DNA of 64,000 nt from assembly GCA_963930655.1 (NCBI GenBank), contig OZ005617.1, positions 6,078,501-6,142,500 on the forward strand, given 5' to 3'. The notes beneath the pieces were generated by a model. That model ran no database searches. It was given only the letters and a program-made list of their open reading frames with translations, and was not told where the DNA came from. Both the position numbers and the translations under genes were made by a program. Numbering within the stretch: position 1 is the stretch's first letter; each line of letters begins with the position of its first letter. Shown here piece by piece: positions 21,800-33,749 of the stretch. This DNA is from Myrica gale. Taxonomy: Eukaryota; Streptophyta; Magnoliopsida; Fagales; Myricaceae.

Positions 21800-23330
21800 T
21801 AATGATCAGTGTTTATGGGTTAAAATGATGAGAAGTAAATATCTACACCAAAGCAGTTTTGAGGATGCTGTCAGTAGCCCTCAGGGCTCATGGGTGTGGC
21901 ATAGTATTCTGAAAAGTAAATCTTTGATGAAGATGGGGATGTGTTTTGTGGTTGGAAATGGAGTGGATATCTCGGTTTGGAATGATCCCTGGGTTCCCTC
22001 TCTCTCAGGAATCAAACCGAATCCGTCAAATGCCCAGTTGATGTCGGATGTTAGTTATGTTGCTGATCTCATCGACCAGGACACTGGGCAGTGGAATCGT
22101 GCCTGAATTTGGAGTTTGTTTAGGCCTTCTGATGCGGCAGAAATTGTAAAACTTCATATAGGCAGGGCATCCCATGGGGATCAGCTGATGTGGTGTCCTA
22201 ATAAATCTGGAATTTTTTCAGTAAAGTCTATGTATCATGAATTAACCAAAATTAGGGAGATTCCAATGCCTCCTGTGGATTATTTGTGGTGGAAAAAATT
22301 ATGGAGGTTAAGGGTGCATGAGCCACTGAAGGTGACTCTGTGGAAGTTGTTGTGGGATGCTTTTCCTAAAAAAGACATTGTAGCGCAACGAGTTGGTGGT
22401 AGAGGGGCAGTGGATGTTGATGAAAATTGTTGTGTTTTTTGTGGGGTTGAAATTGAAACTTCTAAGCATCTCCTGATAGACTGCTTTGTGTGTCGAATTA
22501 TTTGGAATTTATCCCCTTGGGCCCTGGATATTAGTTCTTTCTTTGATCGACCTCTTTTAGATTGGTTAGTTGTGATTATTGACCCCGGGTTGTTGCCGGG
22601 ATTACCTGTTGCTGCTCACCACAAGTTTCAGTTGTTTGCTTTGATTGCTTGGGATTTAACATGGTGGACTCGCAATCAAATTGTCCATAATGGAGCCAAA
22701 CTTAATATTATGGAGCTGTCTATTCGAATTAATCGTGTGTGTGTGGAGCATTATATGGCTTGGGGTCGTCGTGTTGAATTTGTGGCAGCGCCTAGGTGGA
22801 ACCCACCCCCTGTGGGTGTGATTAAAGTCAATTTCGACATAGCTATGAGGGAGGAATTCTCTGTGGGTGCTACATTTTTTCGTGACAGTTTGGGACGCGT
22901 CATTGGTGGAAAGGTTAGCAGACTGCTGTGGAAGGAGTTTTGGAGGGTGAAGTGTTTGCTGCATTGCTTGGGATTGAGAGGCAAAGAGCAGAGGCTTTCG
23001 GAAAGTGATTATTGAGGGAGACTCCCTTTTGGCCATTGAAGCTTTCAAGAAATTTCCTTCTCGGGTGAATTGGCGTGTCCATTAGCGAATCTCTGAATCT
23101 GCTATTTCTTTGTCCGCTTTTGTTTCTTGTGTTTTTAGTTTTGTTTATGAAGGTGCTAATTTGGAAGCGCACCACCTTACTCGATGAGCTACTTCTAAGA
23201 TTAGTTCTGGAGGTCACCATGACCTCGATGTTCATGAGCATTTTTCAGATTTAGTTTGGATCTATGCTGGGACTGATCCTCCCTAGTTTTTCGGGTTTGT
23301 TTTTTATTAAAGGTAATTGTAGTGATTAAA
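21800..23330 (+). mobile_element. 5'-truncated L1-type LINE, zinc-finger and RNase H end
   Basis: The + strand frames show the C-terminal part of a plant LINE reverse transcriptase ORF: GNGVDISVWNDPWVP, then a zf-RVT region with LWKLLWDAFPKKDIVAQR and CVFCGVEIETSKHLL, then an RNase H region starting WNPPPVGVIKVNFDIA and continuing in another frame with IIEGDSLLAIEAFKKFPSR. There is a stop at about 22104-22106, a frameshift near 22920-22980 and more stops after, so it is inactive. It ends near an A-rich stretch at 23328-23334. No 5' half is present, as is usual for LINE insertions. Confidence 0.85.
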
Positions 23331-23334
23331 AAAA

Positions 23335-23464
23335 GTCAATCAATATATTGTAATTGACCCATGACATTTTAAATTATTGCAAATTCTTTCCACCAAACTA
23401 TATTTCATATGAGATATTAGGGTTGGATTAATTAATTTGGTTATCGAGGGCACATAATTCTAAT
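23335..23464. repeat. Truncated LTR related to the copia element at 44.9-52.2 kb
   Basis: Runs TATTGTAATTGACCC ... CCATATGAGATATTAGG-like ... GGTTATCGAGGGCACATAATTCTAA, matching with scattered differences the last 130 bases of the 565-bp copia LTRs (45330-45458 and 52109-52237). The 5' part of the LTR is absent and the LINE end lies directly before it. Same orientation as those LTRs on the + strand. Confidence 0.85.
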
Positions 23465-24143
23465 AGTGAGAACCCATATTGGATTTATAAGCTCTAAAAA
23501 ATATTTTGAATCTTTGAATTATATGAAGCTCTCTTGGTATCTATTTATTTTACTTTGTCTGCTACCTTGCCTTGCTTCCTGCTAATAAAAGCCCCTCTTA
23601 AGTCAACTAGACTCAGTCCTGGAGGCTATATATATGGATTTTAACCTCTGAACTCTCCTTTTACAGCGGAAAGCAGTGGCAGGGTTTTCTATTACACAAT
23701 TTAAATAAATAATTAGTATTTTTATTTTTGTTTGTGGTATAGAAAAACTTACATGCATCTCATAAATTACCATTTTAGGTGATGTCTGTGTATTGAATAA
23801 AAAGAAATTTCAAAAAGTCAATTTTTACAACCACATCAAATTTTTAAAAATTTTACACAAATTATACTTTTTCACACTAATTTGAATACTTTTTCATAAA
23901 AATTTAAGTCAAAATTTTTTAAAATTTTCTCTCCTTCCTTTTTAATAAATTCCAATAAAAATTATTTTATAATCAAATATTTTTAAACTTGATAAATCAA
24001 CTTTTTACAAACTCAAAAATTTTTATCCTACCCAACTAAAACAAATTTTGCTTTCGAGACATTCTTGCAATGTGTAACTTTCATCGTTTAACTTTCTAAA
24101 ATGTTATTTTTACGTCTTCGATCACATCTTTGATTTGAAGACA
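23465..24143. other. AT-rich intergenic DNA, no gene seen
   Basis: Low-complexity AT-rich sequence with long T/A runs; 23750-24060 looks MITE-like but no borders could be set. Confidence 0.35.
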
Positions 24144-24151
24144 GCTAATAT

Positions 24152-25271
24152 CAGTGGCGGAACCAGGATCAAAATATATGGGTGTCGAACTTTAAAGGTG
24201 AAATGACAAAAAAAAATTCGTTCATGATGCAAAACATTGTCTTAGAGTTACAATGTCAAAAATTAAGGACTAAAAGCATTAAAAATATTGGAATACATGT
24301 ACCGCAATATGTACTGCGACTGAGAGGTGACAATTGGATCATACGAGTTTGCATCTTCTGAAAATGTTGCAAAATGACTTCGTTCTCAATAGTTTTAAAA
24401 ATTTCTTACTCGATGTACACTAACATACAATCATTCATCCATTTATCTCTCATCCTATTACGCAAATCACTCTTGATGATCTAATTCAAGTTAATTTCCT
24501 ACTAATTTTAAAACTTTAGAACAAATTATAGATGATTCTGATGGTTGAGGTCTTGATGTCACTAGGGGTTGTCTTTCTTACATTTTTTTATTACTACCAC
24601 AACTGGAGTCTCTCTTTTTTTTTTTCTTTTGACAAAAGGTTACTGGGATGCATTTGTAATTTACTTTCTCTAGGTTCTATGGATTTGGAATTGAAAGATA
24701 TTTTCATTCTCCAAAGTAACTTCCACACACAAAGCAACAAATGATGACAATTCATGTTCTGAATAATAAAAACAAAATTTTCAGGATAAGCAAGATTTAG
24801 TAAAAGAGTTTCTTAGATAAACATATCCCAAAAGTAGTCAGAACTTTGGTTTGGCCTATACAAGGATCCTAAACAAACACAACATTTTTCGAGATCTCTA
24901 ATAAAAATGAAGAAACAAAACAACATAGGGAGAAGTAAATGAAGTGATCTTGATTGTGACAAATTAGGAGCAACGAGTAAATAATTTTTTACTAACATAA
25001 ATTTAGAAAGATGGCAGGAAGTTACCCCTTAGTTGAAGAACTTGTAACTGTATATTTGCTTCAATTATTATGTAGCACTAAGAGAAAAATCAATGTGTAG
25101 AAAAAAAAATATTTTAGATCCGATACTCATGAAGTCTAATTGGCCTGAACTTAATGGGTATCAGACCTAGCCAACTTATGAAAAAAAACAACAAAAAACA
25201 AGTGTAAATTTTTTTTTGGCAATCCATGGGTAGCGGACGCACAGGTTCGATACCCCCTGCGTCCGCCACTG
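24152..25271. mobile_element. Non-autonomous hAT element, 1,120 bp
   Basis: Left end CAGTGGCGGAACCAGG, right end CTGCGTCCGCCACTG; the termini are inverted repeats (CAGTGGCGGA). Flanked by the 8-base duplication GCTAATAT (24144-24151 and 25272-25279). The interior is AT-rich with only short frames, so no transposase. Confidence 0.92.
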
Positions 25272-25279
25272 GCTAATAT

Positions 25280-26071
25280 GACACAAACTCACTAATTAAA
25301 TTATTAATTAAAAGTAATTGCAAAAAAAAGACGTTTAAACTATCAATGTTAAGAACAATCATTTGGGGAATACATTGCACACGGAAGCAAATTTTATAAT
25401 ATTTGGCCATTTTCAAATATTTGGTCTAATCAAATAATTTGTCTCTCCATCAAATTATCTCTTTCTATTACGCTAAACATTAAAAAATCGCTCAAATCAT
25501 TTTTCTCTTCACTTTTTCCTCCTATTCCCATAAATCAAAATTTTTAAACACTCCAAATTTTGGCATGCAAACACCATAATTTTTAGAATGATAAATTATG
25601 GAGCTATTAAACTATCAAAATTCATCCATGTGCATTTTGAAAAAAAGAATCGGAGATCAAAAACGTGTCACATATGTTATAAATAGACCATCTAATACAA
25701 TTTTAAGGATACATATTGATAAATTTTGACAATTTGAAGGTTCTATGTGAAGAACTTAGATCCTTGGACCCCAAAGGAAGTTTTGATTTATTGCTTCAAA
25801 TTTAGCATTAATTACACATTAGATCCGTTCCCTGGTATTTTGTTTAAGTTTATATTTTTTTACTTGACTTAACACTATGATATTGGTCCTCTAATGCCAA
25901 TTAATTGTTTTTGTCATCTAAAGTCTACATTTTCTTGGAGCTTTTATTTCTTTTGAGGCCTATAATGGATGTTTGAAAATTCTTGAAGTACTCTAATTAA
26001 AGAATTAAAGAATTTTAATTATAGTATTAATATTCGTACTTAATAAGTAACTTAAGAAACTTATCTAAATA
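25280..26071. other. AT-rich intergenic DNA with a possible MITE, no gene seen
   Basis: 25345-25590 has CTCTTCACTTTTTCCTCC and ATGCAAACACC ends like the Tourist-like MITE family elsewhere in the window, in reverse; borders unclear. The rest has no long frames. Confidence 0.35.
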
Positions 26072-26079
26072 GCTTAGAC

Positions 26080-26425
26080 TAGGGGTGGGCAAACTAGGTT
26101 CGGGTTTGAAAATTTTAACCCGAACCCGAAAATTCGGGGTTTCTCATATATAAACCCGAACCTGACCCCGCCTAAACCCGCCCTGATCGGGTCGGAAACG
26201 GATCGGTCCGGTTCGGATCGTCGGGTCACGGGTTTTTTACCACCACGACCTCAGCTGAGGGTATTAGATTTTCGGGTAATAGGTCGGGTTTGTTACTATA
26301 CCCGAACCCGAAAATCAGTTTTTCTTTACACATAAACCCGAACCTGCCTAAACCCACCCCGATCGGGTCAGAAACGAGTCGGGCCGGTTAGGGTCGTCGG
26401 GTCACAAATTTTTTTCCCCGCCCCT
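26080..26425. mobile_element. hAT MITE with CGGGTC repeats, 346 bp
   Basis: Begins TAGGGGTGGGCAAACTAGG and ends TTCCCCGCCCCTA. Flanked by the 8-base duplication GCTTAGAC (26072-26079 and 26426-26433). The interior alternates AACCCGAACCCGAAAA and GATCGGGTC motifs in both orientations, giving self-complementarity. It lies about 500 bases upstream of the SKIP31 start codon. Confidence 0.9.
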
Positions 26426-26921
26426 AGCTTAGACATATAGTTGCCCCATTTCCAGCCTCTATAAAATGACAGAAGCACAATCAGACAGAGTAAAAGTGCT
26501 CTGGTTTCTTCCTTTCGTAACGCTGCAGATCTCTAACGAAGCCCAATTTTTCTACATCCTTCAGGAGGCAATATGGGCCACAGCTCACGATCTGCTCCCA
26601 TGTTTGGGTTGGGCTTCCGCATTCTGATGGGCCAAACAGAGAAAGATATTAGAATTTGGGCTTTGGAATGACAATGCTATGGGCCCCCACCCGTGAAATT
26701 CTGATTCGATCAGACCACCCACTGAGGCGTGTCCCAGCTGGCTTATCCTCGTCTCTTTTGATTCGATTACCTGCTGTTTGGTTACAATGCTAAAGCCGCC
26801 GCCGGCGTAAATCTCCGGCACGCTCAATACCGTGAGATCCCCTTAGTATCCTAAATCCGTCGTACGATCCGACCTCGATTTCTTCGCTAAGCTGTGGCGT
26901 TTTTTTTAGAGGGAGGAGGGC

Positions 26922-29818
26922 ATGAGTGTGTTAGACGAGGAAGAAGAGAGCCTGGCTCATTTCCTTGAATCGGAGGTCCTCTCCGAGGTCTCCGACCAGG
27001 TTCTGACTTTTTCTTTCCTTGTATCTGCACTTAATTGATTTCGCTGGTATTCTTTTTCAAATTTCCTATTTTTTGTTTCTTCTAAGATTTCCCGATAATC
27101 AAAAAGAGAATATTGTCTTTCTGAATATTTCCGTTGTTTTAATTGTTAAGTTTCTATTCTTTTTTGGGTGATTGGTATGGGGTTTGTTTCATTTGAATGT
27201 AAATCTGTTTTAATTTTGTTGAATTGGGTCTTGCATTTTCCTCCTGTAAAAGTTCTTCCATTTTCATTCGACTAAATATAGTTATTTTTTCCCTCTGGTT
27301 TGGGGTTTCTGGCGGTTGGATTGAAGAAAAATAATTTACTATGTTGAATACACGAATGCAGGAAGAAACGAAAACAGAGGAAGAGCCCAAAGCCAAAAAA
27401 GTGCGTGTGAATGAGAATGAGAAGGAAGGAGGATCGTTATCGAACAACAATAACAACAGAAGCGTACCGAAGAGGATGGACACGGGGTTGTTCAGCAAAA
27501 TCCCTCCTGAACTCTTTCCTCATATCCTCAAATTCCTCTCTTCCGAGGTACCCCTCATGTTATTTTTTTTAACCCATTCTCTACTTCCGTGTATTCGTTT
27601 GTTGGCTTTTTGTATGTTGTAATCGGCTTTTTGTGGTCGATGATGTCGTGCAGGATCTTATAGCGTGCTCTCTGGTCTGTAGATTCCTTACTTACGCAGC
27701 GTCTGATGAGTTTTTATGGCGTCGCTTGTGAGTATTATTAGTACTATTGTGTGTGTAACTAGCTTTTTTTTTTAGATCTCGATCCATCTTTGCGCTACCA
27801 AAGGTTTCTTTTTTATTCTGCTCTGAGATGTTATCAAATGTTTGCTAATATGAAATTAATTATGAGAAAGCTAATGCATCTAAGATACTTGCAGATACTG
27901 CATGAGATGGGGTTTATTGCCCCCAACGAGAAAGTTACGGGAATGTCCTTGGAAAAAGCTTTATATCCAGGTACTCTTATGAAGCTCTAGCTGAGTAATT
28001 ATCTTCGCACTCCTTTTTGTTTTTGGAGGGAGAAGGATCTGGGATGGTTCTCATCATTTGGTCGAAATTTTGGGGTACAAGGAGTTGATGAAAAAACGAA
28101 GAAATAGAGAGTTGATGAAAAAAAAATGAAGAAATTATATTTATTATAGTGAAAAAGTATGATTTGACGGAGATAGATTATTTTTTAGTTTTTTTTTAAT
28201 TAAGTCTTCACAAATTTTGGCACTCAAACACTGCGGAATCTCTGAGATTTTCTTTTTCTTCCTTCAGCGGGATGAAGAGGACATGGCTGAGCTTGTTAGA
28301 AACTGCCCAACTGAGTTTAAAGAGTACTACATCCAAATGCAAGCGGCGAAGAGAAGCCAAGTACCTCTTCCTTCACAGGTAAGAACATTCTTGTGGTGCT
28401 TGAACCTAAATACGTTTGCGAACTCTCTATATCTGGAGGATGTATTTTCCTGCTAAAACAATACTTCAAGTGGTTTTGTTTTGTCTCTTTTACATTTGAA
28501 GGTTAATGATGACCGGATACTTCTTGACAAGACCGTGGCTGATCAAGTGTCTATGTGGAAAAGCAGCAGGGGCCTGACTGATAAGGTGTTCGCCGACCAC
28601 GCTTGTTCTGGAGAAACATGTTCTTACTACCATATTGGAGATGTATTTGTTTGCGAGAAGACTGGGAATGTCCATGGTAATGAACACTCCTCTCAAAATG
28701 GCAGTCCTTTTATGTGTCAATCGATAGTCTTTAGTAGTTGTTTAACTGTGGGACTTTTGAGCTTATCAAATTACCATTTGTGTTTCCTCTTCCAGTCTGT
28801 GATGATACATGCAGAGAAGTTGTTATGGATACCACCAATGAGCTTTTGGTGTGTACAATATCTGGACATTGCTTCGATAGATTACTTTGGCCAACTGAAA
28901 TGGAGCCAGATGCTGTGAGCATAATTTTCTCATCCTTGTTCTTTTTTTCTTTTCTTTTTTTCATTTCTTTTCTTTATGGTCTTTTTGCGATAAGTCTGTT
29001 ACTCTGTATTGGTTTTCCTGCTGTGAATTTGAAACTATAAGTTGGTCGCCTTGGCTCCTCAGTAATTTTAAATTATGCCAGAAGAGGCGAGGTTTTTCCT
29101 TTTGGACAGAACTAGGTATCTGTGTTTCAAGTTTCTCCCCTCAAATGACCTTGCCAAGGCTTTACCCTGCCAAATTGTGTTCTTTTAACGTTCTTGTTCC
29201 AATAGTTGATGCCATAGTTAATTTCTTAAGGATAGGTACGATGACAATAGCGACATGAGTCTCTTTATCAGTGGTACTCTGGTTTTCTTTCTTAGCCAAA
29301 TACTGGCCCAAAAAAGAAGAAGAAAATTAACTCTTTACTTTTTTCTTCTTTTTTGTTTTTTCTGGTGATGAACGTGGAAACTGATTCTGTTCTCAATAAA
29401 TAGATTCTCTGAGCTACCTGTGATCTGTTCTGTTTTGTGTTTGGCAATTTTGTCTTTCCACTTCACCAGTAAACACACTGTTCTGCCCATTTGATTGGCA
29501 GTTTTTCTAGTGGGAAGTCTGTAGCATTCGTTATTCATTTGATGGTAATGTTCTCTCCTTCCCTGAAAAAGCATTGAACTTTCAGGACCAGCAACAAGGT
29601 GGTGGGTTAGATGAAGCAGAACCATTCATGGGCTCCGGCCGTTTTGGTAATCCAAATTATTTTTACTTTTATTCTTTCATTGCTTTTACATGTTTTATGA
29701 TCTTCTGAAACTCTTTTTATCATCTCATTGTGGTGTATGTGTGGCAGCACGAGCTTATCAGTTGGGATATAACTGCGCCGATGAAAAGGAGCTGGAAGCT
29801 GCTTTGTGGTTTCGCTGA
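26922..29818 (+). CDS. SKIP31: F-box protein SKIP31
   Basis: Nine exons read as 26922-26999, 27362-27547, 27654-27727, 27895-27970, 28268-28378, 28502-28676, 28796-28914, 29586-29646 and 29748-29818. All junctions are GT-AG and in phase, giving 316 aa. The first exon is acidic ([18 protein letters not shown]). The F-box lies at about residues 73-120 ([20 protein letters not shown] ... [20 protein letters not shown]). After it comes a region with repeated Cys/His ([17 protein letters not shown]...H.C...C), and the protein ends [14 protein letters not shown]. Known family role: the F-box binds ASK/SKP1 to form an SCF ubiquitin ligase; SKIP31 promotes turnover of JAZ repressors in Arabidopsis. 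The substrate here is inferred from orthology. Intron 4 contains MITE-like sequence. Confidence 0.92.
28040..28245. mobile_element. MITE-like sequence in SKIP31 intron 4
   Basis: Contains GAAATTTTGGGGTAC, GAGTTGATGAAAAAACGAAG twice, TATTTATTATAGTGAAAAAG and a right end near CACTCAAACACTGCGG, matching the core of the Tourist-like MITEs at 14438 and 30987. Borders and target duplication are not clear. It has not disturbed the flanking splice sites. Confidence 0.5.
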
Positions 29819-30986
29819 ACCAATTACTGCTCTGCTTGTGGGTGGATGCACTAAGGCATTGTTAGAGTTAGCAGCAGATGACAAAATATTACCATCTTTA
29901 ATGTTAAGATCGATAGAGATCAGAACATCATGTTACTATGTCCATAGATTTAGTTTTTAAGCAATGAAAAATTGCATTGTCCATGTTTTTTCCTTGTGTT
30001 TTCAGTTTCTTAGAGCTTTCCTGGTTGGCCTGAGGCCCTGAGCTATCAGCCTATCGAGTAATTTATCTGTCATTGTGGATGATTATTTGCCTCACGCTGG
30101 TTAGAATTTCAGCTGGATAGACGCAGACAGAACATGGGAAATCTTGGACTCATAGGCTGGCAAGATATAGGGTAGTGAAAATTCAGCTGGTTTGATGGAG
30201 TTCCTGTAGCCGAGAGAAACGCTGTCTGTAGTCAGAAAATTAGAAATGCCCGTGTGGAAGTGGCCCTTTCCGTGCCGTGCTTGAATATCATTGAGTAGTT
30301 CATCTGATGGATATCTCCCCTCAAGGAGGAAAACAAAAGTAGATTGTAAGTCTCAACCGGCAGTGCAATTGAAAAAGTGGTATTCCTTGTGTTACGTGCA
30401 TCACTCAATAAGATTTTCTGTAACTCTTTGTTCAAAATTGTACAATAGAATTCCCTATATGACAAGAGATAGATTAATTATTTATTCGAATTATAACGTA
30501 AAATTAATTGAGTGGAAGACAAATGGTCTGACTCAAAAAATAAGGAGTTTTTTGAAGAAAAAAAATACCTAAATCATCGGAGAAGTTACTCAACTCGGCT
30601 AGACTTGCAGATCTAGGGGTGGTCAAAGGTAGTGTAGGTGCATATAAATTGACTCCACAATTCATGTGTGCGGTGAGTTTTAGACTTATCAAATAATAAA
30701 TGACTCCTAATCTATGCTCAAGTATTCCAAACTAGATATGTTGTACTTCTTGCCCCTAAATTATTGGGATATGTTGGTTTACAATGTATTTAACAAAATT
30801 TGTAAGACTAACGTTTAAAATCTCAAAAAATCATACATAAACATTAATAACTTTAACACAAATGTCAACAAATTTCCACACAAATTCTAATATTCTTTTA
30901 AAAAAATAACAAAATTTCTTCTCCCATACATTTTCATGGCATTAAATTAGACTTTCGGCCTAACCAACCAATGGCTAACCGGCTAA
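29819..30986. other. SKIP31 3' region and intergenic DNA, no gene seen
   Basis: AT-rich DNA with no long frame. 30775-30960 has AT-rich MITE-like text without clear borders. Confidence 0.35.
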
Positions 30987-31185
30987 GGTTGTGTTTGCGT
31001 ATTAAAATTTTGGGGAGGTTAAAATTTTAGGGTATTGGATTTGGTGAAAAAGTGAAGAGAGAGGTGATTTTTAATATTTATTATAGTGAAAAGTAATGAT
31101 GTGATGGGGAGATAGAGATTATATTGTAATTTTTTAATGTGTTAAAATTTTCGGAGGTGTAAAATTTTTGTTAACAAACTTAGCC
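30987..31185. mobile_element. Tourist-like (PIF/Harbinger) MITE, 199 bp
   Basis: Begins GGTTGTGTTTGCG and ends TAACAAACTTAGCC; flanks are TAA (30984-30986) and TGA (31186-31188), one mismatch from a TAA duplication. Same length and core (GTGAAAAAGTGAAGAGAGAG) as the copy at 14438-14636. Confidence 0.75.
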
Positions 31186-31647
31186 TGAGACATATACGGT
31201 GATATTTTGGAGCCCACAAAAGGAGTTGTTCCCTCGTCGAGACGTAACCTTCTGTTACACTGCCACCGAGAAAGCGCGGGGTTGTTTTAAAGTTAATTGA
31301 AGTGATGTTTGGCGGAGGAAAAAATAATTAAAAAAAAGAATAGTTTGAAAACAATTTTGGGTTATGTTCGTTTTGAAGAGTTTTGTAGGATTTGAAGAAT
31401 TTTGTAAATTCTTAGGTGATATTAAAAGTGTATTGGTGTTTGTGTTTTTTGTGTTGACTTTTATTAAGAGAGTGAAAGAGGAAATGATTGGGTTTTAAGG
31501 TTGTTATTTATGTATTAAATTTATTGGGATGTGTGTAGAATATATAATATAAAATTAGATTTACAATTACATTTGTTTACAAAATACTCGTTGGGCCCGC
31601 CACCACCCCGCAAACGAAGATCAGTCGCTCAGTCCTCTGGGATCAAA

Positions 31648-31829
31648 GTTGCACTTCAAGGGCTCACTTGTCGCTCGCCACGTGCTCCTGCCCACCCACC
31701 TTCTCCCACCGCTCACGCAGTAGAAGTCCTTCTTTGCATTGAAAGGCTCACTTTGTAGTTGCACTTCAAGGGCTCGCCACGTGCTCGTGCCCACCCACCT
31801 TCTCCCACCGCTCACGCAGTAGAAGTAGT
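31648..31829. repeat. GC-rich tandem duplication inside the Harbinger element
   Basis: GTTGCACTTCAAGGGCTC ... CGCTCACGCAGTAGAAGT appears at 31648 and again at 31758 (period about 110 bases). The second copy lacks a short ACTTGTCGCTC piece. The segment is GC-rich compared with its surroundings and contains two CCACGTG E-box-like motifs... specifically GCCACGTGCTC in each copy. Confidence 0.8.
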
Positions 31830-32240
31830 TGCACTTAGATGTAAAATAGTAATTTGGTCAACTGGATTAGAAAATAGAAATCGTTGGCTGAATTTCGAAA
31901 ATTATTTTATAACTCAATTTCGAAAATTATGAAAATCCAGTTGCTTAAGTAATAAAAAAAATTATTTTATTTATTATTATAGCAAATTATTTATAACTCA
32001 ATTTCGAAAATTATGAAAATTATTATTTTTAGTTTTTAGTTTTGATACAAATGTTGATGTTTATTTATAAAATGCTCGTCTATTTAATATTGTTATTGTG
32101 AAGCAAAAACATTAAAGTAAACATATAACTACAACAGTACATTTTTAAATACGTTTAAAGTATTCTCATTAACAAATTTATTGAAATTAGAAAACCATCG
32201 TCCACAAAACACAAACATAGAAGTAAACCGAAGAAATCAA

Positions 32241-33749
32241 CTAGTTCGTTGCATCTGCCCACATAGCCTCTGTAATTTGAGCACGTCTTGCACTCATTAC
32301 GGCGGAACTATGCTCGTCAAACGTATGAGATGCACTGCTCGAACCCGTACCGGAGCTGCTCCCACTGTCAAACTTCTCCGTAACTAAGTCCTCGTAGTCA
32401 AAAAAAGGGGCCTCTTCATCGCCTGCATCTATCAGGAAATTGTGAATAGTAGCACATGCCATTATGATATTTCGTTGCATGGGAAGCGAATATCTAGGCA
32501 TCTTCTCGAATATGACAAACTTTGCCTTCCATTTGCCAAACATTCGCTTCACTATATTGCGTAGTGACGAATGTCGGTAGTTGAAGAGCTCCTTTGGCCC
32601 TCTTGCCGCACCAGACTCTTGAAATTGACTCAAATGATACCTAACCGACCTATGGGGCGGCAAAAATCCGTCTAAACATGGGAGGCCCGAATCTACTACA
32701 TAAAAATAACCTGCAATGTCAAGGATATCTTAGCGATCTTACCTATATTTTACCTCGCAGTACTATCCCAATACATCTCCAATAAACAAAATTCGTACCT
32801 GGGTTAGGCATTGGGAACTTGTTTTCCGGTCTTGACATAACATCCATTAAAACACGAGCATTGTGCGTTGTACCCTCCCATCCAGGATACACAAAGGTAA
32901 ACCTCCCCGAGAAGTCAACCGCACATATCACATTTTGTGCCAAGAAATCCTTCCGACATCGGTACACCGTATGCAGCTCCTTCGGCACCCAACAACTAAT
33001 GTAAGTGCCATCAATGGCACCGATACAGTCCTAGATAAATTTACAAAGACAATAATTCGACACGCTTAATTAATAAATGGATTTTCAATAATCAAATTTA
33101 TATGAAACATAATAGAATGTTGTTAGGACAAAAAATGAAAGAGAAATACCTTAAACCATGGGTAGTAATTACGGTTGCATCGTACGTATGGGTGAACTCC
33201 TTCCATGTGAGTTGGTCGTACGATAAGTTTGCCCAGGGTACATAACGCCCTCGACACACTTTTCATGTGCCGATGAATGGTGTCTAGAGAGTGTTGAAAA
33301 AAGTGTTGCGCAGTCCTCATCTTTGCGCAGTGAGATGTGATAAATAAAAAGATGGCCAGAGACTCTTCTACCATGAGGTTTTGATCATCTAATTCGCCGT
33401 ACTCGCGAAGGCATCGTGCCAAATTTCGGAATGTGGTTTGCGACATTCGAAACAAATGTCTACAATCTGCTTCATTAGGGTTATTAAGGATCTCAGCAAC
33501 GTGCATTGCACCAGTAAGAGTTGACGTGTTTTGTGGGATTCGGTGTCCATTCCTGCGTTGAGTTCCGCACTTCCTTCGGCCCTCATTGATTAACGCCTCA
33601 CAGAATGCCTCATCACTACTACAACCATCTTCATCATTACTGTCCGTGCGGTTGCTCTCTGTATCACCTGGGACAGAATTGACGCCCTCGTCCTGTCCCG
33701 ACTCATAAGGTTCATCACCACTATAACTGTTGTCATTGTCATTGTCCAT
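32241..33749 (-). CDS. PIF/Harbinger (HARBI1-like) DDE transposase, catalytically substituted
   Basis: Three exons on the - strand: about 33749-33150, 33030-32799 and 32710-32241. Junctions are GT-AG and in phase, about 433 aa from the ATG at 33749 (an upstream GTG at 33785 is in frame). The N-terminal part is acidic, followed by a helix-rich region (CRHLFRMSQTTFRNLARCL). The nuclease core has DCIGAIDGTYIS (first Asp present). Then PGWEGTTHNARVL, where family members have Asp in place of the Asn after His. Then LRNIVKRMFGKWK, where the family has Glu (VIERTFG-type) in place of Lys. Two of three catalytic acids are thus replaced, while the frame is open to the end (ITEAMWADATN). It is probably unable to cut DNA; whether it is simply decaying or retained is unknown. 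Confidence 0.85.

Noticed and set aside
22656-23241. Minus-strand ORFs up to 130 codons
   Set aside because: Shadows of the LINE RNase H region on the + strand.
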